The notes under the pieces are model-generated. The model saw only the letters and a program-made list of their open reading frames with translations, did not search any database and was not told the origin of the DNA. The position numbers and the translations under genes are program-made. This document shows, piece by piece, positions 46,086-54,020 of a stretch of DNA of 64,000 bases (its first letter is position 1; each line of letters starts with the position of its first letter). The stretch comes from Microcella flavibacter (GTDB lineage: Bacteria > Actinomycetota > Actinomycetes > Actinomycetales > Microbacteriaceae), in the NCBI RefSeq assembly GCF_012530535.1, contig NZ_CP051299.1, forward strand, positions 992,001 to 1,056,000, read 5' to 3'.

Positions 46086-46685
46086 TCAGGTGAGCCGCAG
46101 GCCCATGATGATCCCGCCGTCGTCCTCGACGGCGACCCGCGTGAAGCCCTGGTGCTCGTAGAAGCCGATCGCGTGCGTGTTCGCGGCGTCCACCCCGAGG
46201 TGCACCCCGGCGACGCCCCGCGAGCGCAGGCGGTCGAGCAGGCGTGCGATGAGCATCCCGCCCGCCCCCTGCCCCTGCAGCCGCGGCAGCAGGTTGATGT
46301 GCAGGTGCGCCGGGAACGGCCCGGTGATCGCCGCCGGCGTCGTCTCGGGCGAATGGATGCTGCGCACGAGCTCCTGATCGGCCGCGGGCCGCGCCTGCTC
46401 GAGCGGGTACCGCGACTGCAGCGGAGGCCACCAGCTCTGCGCGCACCACGCCTCGAACCTCGGAGTGTCCGCCGTCGCGACCAGGTACCCCGCCACCCCG
46501 CTCTCGTCGTCGACGACCTCGCACAGCGCCGGGTCGGTGATGGCGTGCGGAGCGCACCAGAGGTGGCCCAGCAGGTCGGGGTCGGCGTACGTCGAGCTCG
46601 CATCCGCCCCCGCGGCGCCGGTCTGCAGGCACACCCGGTAGAGGGCGGGCAGGTCGGCGGGGGCGGGGCGTCGGAAGCGCGGCAT
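46086..46685 (-). CDS. GNAT-family N-acetyltransferase
   Basis: A GNAT acetyltransferase of 199 residues. It starts with [21 protein letters not shown] (first strand and helix). The acetyl-CoA-binding core is [31 protein letters not shown], the Q/RxxGxG/A pyrophosphate loop. The final [22 protein letters not shown] segment is typical. The long middle part (residues 50-120) resembles O-GlcNAcase-associated acetyltransferases of bacteria, but the acceptor substrate is unknown. The start at 46685 has TACCGT exactly 6 nt upstream and no Shine-Dalgarno sequence. Convergent with tig, divergent from clpP1. Confidence 0.88.
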   Translation of the reverse strand: MPRFRRPAPADLPALYRVCLQTGAAGADASSTYADPDLLGHLWCAPHAITDPALCEVVDDESGVAGYLVATADTPRFEAWCAQSWWPPLQSRYPLEQARPAADQELVRSIHSPETTPAAITGPFPAHLHINLLPRLQGQGAGGMLIARLLDRLRSRGVAGVHLGVDAANTHAIGFYEHQGFTRVAVEDDGGIIMGLRLT

Positions 46686-46691
46686 GGGGCC

Positions 46692-46697
46692 ACGGTA
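46692..46697 (-). promoter_or_regulatory. -10 box, leaderless promoter of the GNAT gene
   Basis: TACCGT on the minus strand, 6 nt before the ATG at 46685. Confidence 0.55.
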
Positions 46698-46815
46698 GCG
46701 GCCGGCGAGCGTCGGGGGAGCGCCCGACGAGCGCCCGTGGACCGCCTTCCTGAGCGCCGCCGCGACATGGTCTCTGCCCACGGCGAACACGGCCGGGCGC
46801 GCGCGTTGGCTTCTG

Positions 46816-46821
46816 TAGATT
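46816..46821 (+). promoter_or_regulatory. -10 box of clpP1P2
   Basis: TAGATT, the best -10 candidate upstream of clpP1, giving a leader of about 26 nt that holds the AAGGAG ribosome site. No clear -35 or ClgR palindrome was seen by eye. Confidence 0.45.
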
Positions 46822-46853
46822 CGAACCACGAGACGAACAAGGAGCTCACTCCC

Positions 46854-47438
46854 ATGGCCGAACCGGCAATGCCCAACAGTGTTTTCGACCGCCTTCTGAA
46901 AGACCGGATCATCTGGCTCGGTTCCGAGGTGCGCGATGACAACGCCAACGAGATCGCGGCGAAGCTCCTGCTTCTCGCGGCCGAGGATCCTGAGAAGGAC
47001 ATCTACCTCTACGTCAACTCGCCCGGCGGCTCGGTGACGGCGGGCATGGCCATCTACGACACGATGCAGTTCGTGCCCAACGACATCGTCACGGTCGGCA
47101 TCGGCATGGCCGCCTCGATGGGCCAGCTGCTGCTGACGGCGGGCACGAAGGGCAAGCGCTACATCACGCCCAACGCCCGCGTGCTGCTGCACCAGCCGCA
47201 CGGCGGCTTCGGCGGCACCTCGAGCGACATCCAGACGCAGGCCGCGCTCATCACCGACATGAAGCACCGCCTCGCCGAGATCACGGCCGAGCAGACCGGC
47301 AAGACCGTCGAGCAGATCAACATCGACGGCGACCGCGACCGCTGGTTCAACGCCCAGGAGGCGCTCGAGTACGGCTTCGTCGACCACATCCGCGCTTCGG
47401 CCACCGACATCGTCGGCGGCGGCGGAACCCAGGCCTAG
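46854..47438 (+). CDS. clpP1: ATP-dependent Clp protease proteolytic subunit 1
   Basis: A ClpP serine peptidase of 194 residues. The catalytic triad is in place: Ser in [11 protein letters not shown], His in LLHQPHGG, and Asp in the [20 protein letters not shown] region. The N-terminal axial-loop sequence [18 protein letters not shown] and the handle helices are normal. In actinobacteria ClpP1 and ClpP2 form a mixed 14-mer that works with ClpX or ClpC1. The ATG at 46854 has an AAGGAG Shine-Dalgarno sequence. A long in-frame extension upstream lacks any start signal and was not used. clpP2 follows after 25 bp in the same operon. Confidence 0.96.
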   Translation: MAEPAMPNSVFDRLLKDRIIWLGSEVRDDNANEIAAKLLLLAAEDPEKDIYLYVNSPGGSVTAGMAIYDTMQFVPNDIVTVGIGMAASMGQLLLTAGTKGKRYITPNARVLLHQPHGGFGGTSSDIQTQAALITDMKHRLAEITAEQTGKTVEQINIDGDRDRWFNAQEALEYGFVDHIRASATDIVGGGGTQA

Positions 47439-47463
47439 GCCCGCGAGACAGAGAGAGACGCAC

Positions 47464-48123
47464 ATGGAAACCCCGAACCTCGGCGGCTCCCCGCTCGCGA
47501 TGCCGAGCAGCCGCTACATCCTCCCCAGCTTCGAGGAGCGCACGGCCTACGGCTACAAGCGGCAGGACCCGTACGCGAAGCTCTTCGAGGACCGCATCAT
47601 CTTCCTCGGCGTGCAGGTCGACGACGCGAGCGCCGACGACGTCATGGCGCAGCTGCTCGTCCTCGAGTCGCAGGATCCCGACCGCGACATCGTCATGTAC
47701 ATCAACAGCCCCGGCGGCTCGTTCACGGCCATGACGGCGATCTACGACACGATGCAGTACATCCGTCCCGAGATCCAGACGGTCGTGCTGGGCCAGGCGG
47801 CCTCCGCCGCGGCCGTGCTGCTCGCCGCCGGCACCCCGGGCAAGCGCCTCGCCCTGCCGAACGCGCGCGTGCTCATCCACCAGCCCGCCACGGGCGATGC
47901 GGGCCGCGGTCAGGCCTCCGACATCGAGATCCAGGCGAAGGAGATCGCGCGCCTGCGCGAGTGGCTCGAGGAGACCCTCGCGCACCACTCCAACCGCACC
48001 AAGGAGCAGGTCAACAAGGACATCGACCGCGACAAGATCCTCATCGCGGCCGAGGCCCTCGAGTACGGCCTCATCGACCAGGTGCTCACGAGCCGCAAGA
48101 CGCTCAACGCGTTGACCGCGTAA
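47464..48123 (+). CDS. clpP2: ATP-dependent Clp protease proteolytic subunit 2
   Basis: The second ClpP subunit, 219 residues. It has an N-terminal extension of about 25 residues ([34 protein letters not shown]) before the conserved [18 protein letters not shown]. Catalytic Ser is in [11 protein letters not shown], His in VLIHQPATG and Asp in [20 protein letters not shown]. It pairs with ClpP1 in a heteromeric chamber; in mycobacteria both are needed for activity. It shares an operon with clpP1 and is followed by a strong terminator. A prominent N-terminal extension is typical of actinobacterial ClpP2 and is probably processed. Confidence 0.96.
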   Translation: METPNLGGSPLAMPSSRYILPSFEERTAYGYKRQDPYAKLFEDRIIFLGVQVDDASADDVMAQLLVLESQDPDRDIVMYINSPGGSFTAMTAIYDTMQYIRPEIQTVVLGQAASAAAVLLAAGTPGKRLALPNARVLIHQPATGDAGRGQASDIEIQAKEIARLREWLEETLAHHSNRTKEQVNKDIDRDKILIAAEALEYGLIDQVLTSRKTLNALTA

Positions 48124-48138
48124 CTCGCGCCACAGTAC

Positions 48139-48175
48139 GAGGGCCCCGCATCCATTCACCGGATGCGGGGCCCTC
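48139..48175. terminator. Strong bidirectional terminator after clpP2
   Basis: GAGGGCCCCGCATCC (48139-48153) and GGATGCGGGGCCCTC (48161-48175): a perfect 15-bp stem with a 7-nt loop between the convergent clpP2 and CopC-like genes. Confidence 0.85.
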
Positions 48176-48193
48176 GTCGTTCGCGGGTGCGCG

Positions 48194-48910
48194 TCAGTCG
48201 ACCGGTGCCGACCCCGCGCCGCCGGCCGCGCGGCGGCGGGCGAGCACGATCGCGGTGACGATGCCGGCGACGAGCAGCAGGGCGAGGACGCCGCCCACGA
48301 TGCCGAGCACGAGGCCCGTCTCGTCGGTGCTGCTCGCCTCGGTCGCGGACGCGTCGTCGCTCGGCGCGGGCGTCGCCGCCTCGTCCGTCGCCTCGGGCTC
48401 GGCGCTCGCGTCGGGCACCTCGCTCGGCGCCGGCTCTGCCGGGGCCTCGCCCGTGACCGAGGCCTCGCCGCAGACGGGCGGCTCGGCGAGCCCGGTCTGC
48501 ACCGCGGCGTCGCCGGCCGGGGCGTAGCTGAAGCCGTAGCTCTCGCTCACCGTGTGGCCGTCGGCCGAGATGAACTGGTACGTGAGCGTGTAGTCGCCCG
48601 CCTCCCCGAGACCGGCGCCCATGCCCATCGTCGTGCCGGCGACCTCGAGGCAGCCGTCGCCGTAGTACAGCCCGGCGGCGTCGGTGACCTGGATGGCGAA
48701 GCCCGCCGTCTCCGCTCCGGCTGCGCCCTCGGGGGCGAGCATCGGCTCGTTCGTCGTGAGCACGAAGCCCTCCGGCACGGCCGTGACGGCCTCGCCCTCG
48801 GAGGGGGTCGACGAGGCGACGTAGTTGTGGGCGCTCGCCGGCAGGCTGGTGCCGAGGGCGAGCAGCGCGGACATCCCGATGATGCTCGCTGCAGCGGTGG
48901 TGCGACGCAT
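48194..48910 (-). CDS. CopC-like copper-resistance protein with C-terminal membrane anchor
   Basis: An exported protein of 238 residues. A signal peptide (1-27, ending LPASAHN) precedes a CopC/YcnJ-type domain that starts right after the cleavage site with His28, the usual copper ligand: HNYVASSTPSEGEAVTAVPEGFVLTTNEPM, later YTLTYQFISADGHTVSESYGFSY with another His. An Ala/Glu/Pro/Thr-rich stalk (about 155-205) and a membrane helix (LVLGIVGGVLALLLVAGIVTAIVLARRR) anchor it outside the membrane. It would bind copper in the cell envelope. The YcnI-like gene lies 13 bp upstream, and the two are a recognised pair in actinobacteria. Confidence 0.87.
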   Translation of the reverse strand: MRRTTAAASIIGMSALLALGTSLPASAHNYVASSTPSEGEAVTAVPEGFVLTTNEPMLAPEGAAGAETAGFAIQVTDAAGLYYGDGCLEVAGTTMGMGAGLGEAGDYTLTYQFISADGHTVSESYGFSYAPAGDAAVQTGLAEPPVCGEASVTGEAPAEPAPSEVPDASAEPEATDEAATPAPSDDASATEASSTDETGLVLGIVGGVLALLLVAGIVTAIVLARRRAAGGAGSAPVD

Positions 48911-48923
48911 GGCGTCTCCTTCC

Positions 48924-49643
48924 TTAGGCCGAGGCGCGCGCGGCGCGACGGCTGATGACGGCGAGCGCGACGCCCACGATACCCACGAGGAGTCCGAGAA
49001 CGCCGAGCACGCGGGCGAGCACGTCGCCCTGTCCTGTGGCGGTGGTGGTGGATGCCGCGCTCGCGTCGCCGTCGGCGGCGGTCGTCGTGGCGGTCTCCTC
49101 ATCGGAGGGCGCGGCATCGCTCGCGCCGTGGCCGGCCTCGGCCGCGCCGGCGAGCACGACCGAGGGGACGTCCTCGCCCTCCCAGACGGCGGTGCCCTCG
49201 GTGCAGGTCTGCGTGGTGCGGAACTCGACCGCCTCGCCCTCCTCGCCCTGCGGCAGCTGCAGCGAGAGCGCGAAGACGTCGCGGAACCCGTCCTCGAGCC
49301 CGCCGGAGGTCGAGGTGTAGACGACCTGGCCGACGCGCTCGGTGAGCGGCTCGCCGTAGCTGCTCTCGACGGGCTCGTCGAGCGGCACCATGACCTTCTC
49401 GACGGTCCAGAGCGGGTTGATCGTCGGGGTGACCGACGGCACCGACTCGGGGATGTCGATCGTGACGACCTGCGTGGGCGAGCCCTCGCAGCCGTGGGGC
49501 ACGCTGAGGGTGACGACGGTGTACGCGCCGGGGGCGGCGCTCGTGGCGGATGCGGACACGTGGGCGGATGCCGCGGTCGGGGCGGCGAGGGCGAGCAGTG
49601 CCCCTGCGACGACGGCGGGGATGGCGAGGTGGCGCTTGATCAT
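48924..49643 (-). CDS. YcnI-like copper-binding membrane protein (DUF1775)
   Basis: A YcnI/DUF1775 protein of 239 residues. A signal peptide ends at AASAHVSA, leaving His28 at the new N-terminus (the copper-binding histidine brace residue of YcnI). The beta-sandwich domain shows YTVVTLSVPHGCEGSPTQVVTIDIPESV, the conserved Trp in INPLWTVEKV and FALSLQLPQGEEGEAVEFRTTQTCTEG. An acidic Thr-rich stalk and a C-terminal helix (GVLGLLVGIVGVALAVISRR) follow. It is thought to act as a copper chaperone or metallochaperone. The start has AGGAG upstream. It is encoded just ahead of the CopC-like gene. Confidence 0.88.
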   Translation of the reverse strand: MIKRHLAIPAVVAGALLALAAPTAASAHVSASATSAAPGAYTVVTLSVPHGCEGSPTQVVTIDIPESVPSVTPTINPLWTVEKVMVPLDEPVESSYGEPLTERVGQVVYTSTSGGLEDGFRDVFALSLQLPQGEEGEAVEFRTTQTCTEGTAVWEGEDVPSVVLAGAAEAGHGASDAAPSDEETATTTAADGDASAASTTTATGQGDVLARVLGVLGLLVGIVGVALAVISRRAARASA

Positions 49644-49788
49644 GGGAGTTCTCCTGAGTCAGGGTGCCGCGGAGCGACGGCGGCGCCAGGAGGGCGCGGG
49701 CCGAGGCCGAGCGGCGGGGATGGGAGCGTGCGCGTGACCGCACCGCGCGCCCGTCCATCGCCCTGCGGAGGGGGAGGAGGCGCTCGGC

Positions 49789-50436
49789 TCAGGCGGCCAG
49801 GGCGAACGCCGGTGGGCCGCGGCGCCGCTCGGGGCGCGGCGCGAGGGCGGAGCGCGGGGCGGCCGGAGCCGCGTGGGCCGCAACGGGGCGCGGGGTCACG
49901 GGCGCGCGCAGCGCGTCGAGCGGGGTGAGCGCGCGGCGGATGCGCAGCCCGAGCGCGCCGAATGCGGCGGCGAGGGATGCCCGTCCCCGCAGCAGCAGCG
50001 CGATGACGACAATCCCGGCGAGCGCGTGGTGCCCCGCCATGACCGGGTCGAGGAGGGCGAGGAGCGCGCTGCCCCCCCCCGAGGCGTGCCCGGGCAGGAG
50101 CGCGGGAGCGGCGTGCGCCGCGTGCGCGGCGCCGGGCGCGAGGGCGGTGGCCGCGGGAGCGGCCGCCGTTCCGAGCGCGGTGAAGAGGACGTGCAGCAGG
50201 AGCTGGTCGACGCTGACACCGAGGGCGAGACGGCCCGCGGTCGGGCGCGACCCGATGACGAGGATGCCCACGAGCGCGGTGACGACGAGGCCGAGGGCCA
50301 GGGCGACCGGATGCGGCATGGCCCCGCCGGCGAGGCCGTGACCGACCGCGGTGACGACGATCGCGAGCGCGGCGACGACGAGGGAGGCAGCGGTGCGGCT
50401 GCGGCGGTCGCGGAGTGCGGCGGGAGCATCCAGCAC
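49789..50436 (-). CDS. Small polytopic membrane protein of the copper cluster
   Basis: A 215-residue protein. Four hydrophobic helices are seen: near 18-38 (AASLVVAALAIVVTAVGHGLAG), 43-62 (ALALGLVVTALVGILVIG), 75-95 and 125-150. A His/Ala/Pro-rich stretch (AHAAHAAPALLPGHASGG) lies between the last two, and a basic Pro-rich tail ends it. The histidines suggest metal contact, and position upstream of the YcnI/CopC pair suggests copper handling, but no family is certain. I chose the GTG at 50436, with GGGAGG 4 nt upstream; a longer start at 50496 lies inside the IS256 end. The 145-bp gap to the YcnI gene holds its ribosome site and no gene. Confidence 0.65.
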   Translation of the reverse strand: MLDAPAALRDRRSRTAASLVVAALAIVVTAVGHGLAGGAMPHPVALALGLVVTALVGILVIGSRPTAGRLALGVSVDQLLLHVLFTALGTAAAPAATALAPGAAHAAHAAPALLPGHASGGGSALLALLDPVMAGHHALAGIVVIALLLRGRASLAAAFGALGLRIRRALTPLDALRAPVTPRPVAAHAAPAAPRSALAPRPERRRGPPAFALAA

Positions 50437-50446
50437 CGTGCCTCCC

Positions 50447-50452
50447 AGTCTA
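50447..50452 (-). promoter_or_regulatory. -10 box of the small membrane protein, at the IS256 border
   Basis: TAGACT on the minus strand, 10 nt before the GTG at 50436. The IS256 end lies immediately upstream, so any -35 now lies inside the insertion sequence. Confidence 0.45.
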
Positions 50453-50454
50453 CG

Positions 50455-50491
50455 GATCGGGGTGACGTCCCGCTGAGTGGTGGAGTTTCTC
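50455..50491 (+). repeat. Left imperfect inverted repeat of the IS256 element
   Basis: Starts GATCGGGGTGACGTCCC. The right end read inward starts GATCCGGGTGGCGTCCC. Confidence 0.65.
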
Positions 50492-50517
50492 AACACCGTG
50501 CGGGTCAGCTGTTGTGA

Positions 50518-51741
50518 TTATGCCGCAGCGAGTTCCGGGATCGCGACCTCCTCTTCGGTGACGTTCAGGAGCTTCATGGAGTGCTCGCTGAAGTAGCGGC
50601 GGTCAGCGCCGTCCCATTCGTCGTGTTGCTCGATCAGGACGTGTCCGGCCAGGCGCAGCAACGCGGCGGGGTTGGGGAATGTGCCGACGACGTCGGTGCG
50701 GCGTTTGATCTCCTTGTTGACCCGCTCGAGCGGGTTCGTGGACCAGATCTGCCGCCAGTGTGTGGCGGGAAACTGACAGAACGCGAGGATGTCGTTCTGC
50801 GCGTCCTCGAGCATGCCGGCGATCTTCGGGTGCGACCTCGAGAGCATGCGGACGACTTCGTGGAATTGGGTGAACACGTGCTCGGTGTCTGGCTGGGCGA
50901 AGATCGTGCGGATGATCGACGCGACCATCGGCCCAGCGGTCTTGGGGACGTTGGCAAGCACGTTGCGCATGAAGTGGACCCGACACCGCTGCCATGACGA
51001 GCCTTGGAAGACGGTGTCGATCGCCGCGATCAGCCCGGTGTGCGCGTCGGAGATCACCAGCTTCACTCCGCCCAGCCCGCGGGCCTTCAGCGAGCGAAGG
51101 AACGCGGTCCAGAACGGTTGCGATTCGGTGTCCCCGACCTCGAAGCCGAGGACTTCCCTGCGCCCGTCGGCGGCGACACCGACCGCGACGACGACGGCTT
51201 GGGAGACGACCCGCCGGCCGACGCGGGCTTTGCAGTAGGTCGCGTCGAGGAACACGTACGGGTACGTGCTGTCCGCGAGCGGCCGATCGCGGAACGCCGC
51301 GACGTCCTCGTCGAGGTTGCTGCAGATCCGCGACACCTCCGACTTGCTGATCCCGGTGTCGGCACCGAGCGCCTTCACCAGGTCGTCGACCTTGCGGGTG
51401 GAGACGCCGTGGACGTACGCCTCCATCACGACCGCGAACAGGGCCTGATCGACCCGGCGGCGGCGTTCCAGCAGCGACGGGAAAAACGATCCCTGCCGCA
51501 GCTTCGGGATCCGCAACTCCAGCTCCCCCGCGGTGGTGGTGAGGGTCCGCAGCCGGGTCCCGTTGCGCTGCGTCGTACGGTCCGGGGAGCGTTCGAACGG
51601 GGCAGCGCCGATGAACGCAGCTGCTTCCGCGTCGATCAGCTCCTGGTAGAGCGTCTCGGTCGCGACCCGGATCCGGTCGTTCACATCGGTGAGTTTCAGT
51701 TCCCCGAGTAGCTCGAGGAGGGCAGACTGGTCAAGAGCCAT
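50518..51741 (-). CDS. IS256-family (Mutator-like) transposase
   Basis: A full-length transposase of 407 residues. The DDE triad is visible: Asp in YVFLDATYCKARVG, Asp in LVISDAHTGL and Glu in NPLERVNKEIKRRTDVVG. The IS256 signature around CRVHFMRNVLANVP and the C-terminal (FPNPAALLRLAGHVLIEQHDEW) is complete. The N-terminal DNA-binding part recognises the ends. It has more A/T at wobble positions than resident genes. The start ATG at 51741 is 128 bp from the right end, with GGAAGGA somewhat far upstream (13 nt). No frameshift is present, so the element could be active. Confidence 0.95.
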   Translation of the reverse strand: MALDQSALLELLGELKLTDVNDRIRVATETLYQELIDAEAAAFIGAAPFERSPDRTTQRNGTRLRTLTTTAGELELRIPKLRQGSFFPSLLERRRRVDQALFAVVMEAYVHGVSTRKVDDLVKALGADTGISKSEVSRICSNLDEDVAAFRDRPLADSTYPYVFLDATYCKARVGRRVVSQAVVVAVGVAADGRREVLGFEVGDTESQPFWTAFLRSLKARGLGGVKLVISDAHTGLIAAIDTVFQGSSWQRCRVHFMRNVLANVPKTAGPMVASIIRTIFAQPDTEHVFTQFHEVVRMLSRSHPKIAGMLEDAQNDILAFCQFPATHWRQIWSTNPLERVNKEIKRRTDVVGTFPNPAALLRLAGHVLIEQHDEWDGADRRYFSEHSMKLLNVTEEEVAIPELAAA

Positions 51742-51832
51742 CGTGCGTTTGTGTCCTTCCGTGAGATTCCTAGACAGTTCTCACTGACCATCGCACGATG
51801 GCTCACCACGTCCACGACGTGACACCCGAGCC

Positions 51833-51869
51833 GGGAAACTACACCAACCCAGGGGACGCCACCCGGATC
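51833..51869 (-). repeat. Right imperfect inverted repeat of the IS256 element
   Basis: Mirror of the left end, with several mismatches and one 1-bp gap. The sequence between here and clpX (51870-52012) holds the clpX promoter. Confidence 0.65.
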
Positions 51870-51977
51870 GGCGCCCCAGCGGCAGCCGTGCCCTGTGTTC
51901 GGAGCCCCGCGCCCGGCCGCTCGATCGGCCGACACCCGCGGGGTCGCCGCGTGCGCCACGATGTCGGTGCGGCGGGA

Positions 51978-51983
51978 TAGGCT
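51978..51983 (+). promoter_or_regulatory. -10 box of clpX
   Basis: TAGGCT, predicted start near 51990, leader of about 23 nt with GAGGAGG. It lies about 110 bp from the IS256 end, so the core promoter seems untouched, but upstream activator sites may have been displaced. Confidence 0.5.
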
Positions 51984-52012
51984 CGGGGCAATCACGTGAG
52001 GAGGGGTGGCTC

Positions 52013-53290
52013 ATGGCCCGTATCGGGGAGAGCGCCGACCTGCTGAAGTGCTCGTTCTGCGGGAAGAGCCAGAAGCAGGTGCAGCAGCTGATCGCCGGCC
52101 CCGGCGTGTACATCTGCGACGAGTGCGTGGAGCTCTGCAACGAGATCATCGAGGAGCGCCTGGCCGAGTCGGGCGAGACCGAATCCGCCGACTTCGAGCT
52201 GCCCAAGCCGAAGGAGATCTACTCCTTCCTCGAGGAGTACGTCATCGGGCAGGGCGCCGCCAAGCGGGCCCTCTCCGTCGCCGTCTACAACCACTACAAG
52301 CGCATCCGCGCCGGCCAGGCACTCACCGCCGCCGACCAGCTCGCCGACGACGTCGAGATCTCGAAGAGCAACATCCTGCTGATCGGCCCGACCGGCTGCG
52401 GCAAGACGTACCTGGCCCAGACCCTCGCGAAGCGCCTCAACGTGCCCTTCGCCGTCGCCGACGCCACCGCGCTCACCGAGGCCGGCTACGTCGGGGAGGA
52501 CGTCGAGAACATCCTCCTCAAGCTCATCCAGGCCGCCGACTACGACGTCAAGCGGGCCGAGACGGGCATCATCTACATCGACGAGGTCGACAAGATCGCC
52601 CGCAAGGCCGAGAACCCGTCGATCACGCGCGACGTCTCGGGCGAGGGCGTGCAGCAGGCGCTGCTGAAGATCCTCGAGGGCACCGTCGCGAGCGTGCCGC
52701 CCCAGGGCGGGCGCAAGCACCCCCACCAGGAGTTCATCCAGATCGACACGACGAACGTGCTGTTCATCGTGGCCGGCGCCTTCGCGGGCCTGGAAGACAT
52801 CATCAGCCAGCGCGCGGGCAAGCGCGGCATCGGCTTCGGCGCCCCCCTGCACGACAAGGCGCAGGAGAAGAACCTCTTCAGCGAGGTGCTACCGGAGGAC
52901 CTGCACAAGTTCGGCCTCATCCCCGAGTTCATCGGGCGCCTCCCCGTCGTCACCACGGTCACGCCGCTCGACCGCGTCGCCCTCATCGAGATCCTCACGA
53001 CCCCGAAGAACGCGATCGTGCGCCAGTACCAGCGCATGTTCGAGCTCGACGGCGTCGAGCTCGACTTCGAGCAGGGCGCCCTCGACGCCATCGCCGACCT
53101 CGCCGTGCTGCGCCAGACCGGCGCCCGCGGCCTGCGCGCGATCATGGAGGAGGTGCTCGGGCCGATCATGTTCGAGGTGCCGTCCAGCGACGAGGTCGCC
53201 AAGGTCGTCGTGACCCGCGAGGCCGTGCTCGAGAACGCCGCGCCGACGATCGTGCCGCGGGCGAGCATCCGCCGCGAGAAGAGCGCGTAG
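52013..53290 (+). CDS. clpX: ClpX, AAA+ unfoldase of the Clp protease
   Basis: ClpX of 425 residues, normal length. The N-terminal zinc-binding domain has [30 protein letters not shown]. The AAA+ module has Walker A GPTGCGKT (about 125-132), pore-1 loop [11 protein letters not shown], Walker [12 protein letters not shown], sensor regions and the ClpP-contact IGF-type loop (RGIGFGAPL). Box VII and sensor 2 [13 protein letters not shown] complete it. It unfolds tagged proteins and feeds them into ClpP1P2. The ATG has an excellent GAGGAGG Shine-Dalgarno sequence. In related actinobacteria clpX directly follows clpP2; here a copper cluster and IS256 element lie between. Confidence 0.97.
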   Translation: MARIGESADLLKCSFCGKSQKQVQQLIAGPGVYICDECVELCNEIIEERLAESGETESADFELPKPKEIYSFLEEYVIGQGAAKRALSVAVYNHYKRIRAGQALTAADQLADDVEISKSNILLIGPTGCGKTYLAQTLAKRLNVPFAVADATALTEAGYVGEDVENILLKLIQAADYDVKRAETGIIYIDEVDKIARKAENPSITRDVSGEGVQQALLKILEGTVASVPPQGGRKHPHQEFIQIDTTNVLFIVAGAFAGLEDIISQRAGKRGIGFGAPLHDKAQEKNLFSEVLPEDLHKFGLIPEFIGRLPVVTTVTPLDRVALIEILTTPKNAIVRQYQRMFELDGVELDFEQGALDAIADLAVLRQTGARGLRAIMEEVLGPIMFEVPSSDEVAKVVVTREAVLENAAPTIVPRASIRREKSA

Positions 53291-53370
53291 GCGCCACCCG
53301 CCCGTCCCGTCCCGCAGGCTCGGCGGTGGCGCTCCCGGCGGTTCCCCTGGTCGGTTCGGGATGCGCGGCA

Positions 53371-53376
53371 TAGCCT
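53371..53376 (+). promoter_or_regulatory. -10 box, leaderless promoter of the PdxH-like gene
   Basis: TAGCCT followed by GAGCGC and the ATG at 53383 (6 nt), no Shine-Dalgarno sequence. Confidence 0.6.
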
Positions 53377-53382
53377 GAGCGC

Positions 53383-53907
53383 ATGACCGAGCCACTGCGC
53401 GACCGCCTCCGGGCGCTCCCCGACTTCCCCGAGGATCTGCCCGTCTTCGACCCGGCCCGGGCGCCGGATGATGCGGCCGAGCTCTTCGCGCAGTGGCTCG
53501 ACGAGGCCCTCGCCGCCGGGGTGCACCAGCCGCACGCCGCGACGCTCTCCACCGCCGGGCCCACCGGCCACGTCACCGCCCGCACGCTCATCCTCAAGGA
53601 CCTGCTCGACGGCCTCTGGGTCTTCGCCGGGGCGCGATCCACCCGCAAGGGCGTCGACCTCGCGGCGAACCCCTCCGCGGCCCTCACCTTCTACTGGCCG
53701 ACCCGCGGGCGGCAGATCCGCGTCACCGGCGAGGTCGAAGAGCTCGACTCCTCCGTCGCCGCGGCCGACTGGGCCGCCCGGCCCGGCGTCATCGAGCCGA
53801 GCAACCCCGACTGGGCGGCCTGGGCACTGCAGCCGACCGAGATCGAGTTCTGGCAGGCGCGCGCCGACCGCCGGCACGTGCGGCACTGGTACCGCTTCGG
53901 CGTCTGA
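53383..53907 (+). CDS. Pyridoxamine 5'-phosphate oxidase-like flavoprotein
   Basis: A PNPOx-type split-barrel protein of 174 residues, shorter than standard PdxH (about 210-220). It keeps [58 protein letters not shown], which matches the FMN-binding SRxVLLKxxD...SxKxxxLxxNP...LxFxW pattern. The PdxH-like C-terminus [20 protein letters not shown] is also present. It may make pyridoxal phosphate from pyridoxamine phosphate, or act on another substrate, since the N-terminal part is short. The transcript looks leaderless. It lies between clpX and the MFS gene, without vitamin B6 genes nearby. Confidence 0.82.
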   Translation: MTEPLRDRLRALPDFPEDLPVFDPARAPDDAAELFAQWLDEALAAGVHQPHAATLSTAGPTGHVTARTLILKDLLDGLWVFAGARSTRKGVDLAANPSAALTFYWPTRGRQIRVTGEVEELDSSVAAADWAARPGVIEPSNPDWAAWALQPTEIEFWQARADRRHVRHWYRFGV

Positions 53908-53972
53908 TCGGCCGCGACGCGCGTCCGCGGGAGGAGCGAGGCGCAGTCGGCGCGGCGGGAATGGCTGAGCGC

Positions 53973-53988
53973 ATCGAATCGTTTCGAT
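53973..53988. promoter_or_regulatory. LacI-type operator over the MFS promoter
   Basis: ATCGAATCGTTTCGAT: a near-perfect palindrome with central CG (7 of 8 pairs), one mismatch from the LacI/PurR-family core TCGAAACGTTTCGA. It abuts and shares one base with the -10 box TAGACT (53988-53993), a repressor position. No LacI gene lies in the window, so the regulator is encoded elsewhere. Confidence 0.6.
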
Positions 53989-53993
53989 AGACT
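53988..53993 (+). promoter_or_regulatory. -10 box of the MFS gene
   Basis: TAGACT, predicted start near 54000, leader of about 21 nt with GAAGGA before the GTG at 54021. Confidence 0.55.
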
Positions 53994-54020
53994 GACCGTC
54001 CCGCCGATCCGAAGGACCTC

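Larger units (their letters stand above)
50455..51869. mobile_element. IS256-family insertion sequence
   Basis: About 1415 bp. The ends (50455-50491 and 51833-51869) are imperfect inverted repeats of about 37 bp sharing GATC, GGGTG, CGTCCC, GGTG and AGTTTC blocks. One full transposase lies inside. I could not find the 8-9-bp target duplication usual for the family, so it may be old or rearranged. The boundaries are approximate by a few bases. Confidence 0.75.

Noticed and set aside
46152-46853. In-frame N-terminal extension of ClpP1
   Set aside because: It is antisense to the acetyltransferase gene, has no conserved sequence, and the ATG at 46854 has a clear Shine-Dalgarno sequence and normal ClpP length.
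50437-50496. Longer N-terminus of the small membrane protein
   Set aside because: The extra 20 codons come from the IS256 terminal repeat; the GTG at 50436 has a GGGAGG ribosome site.
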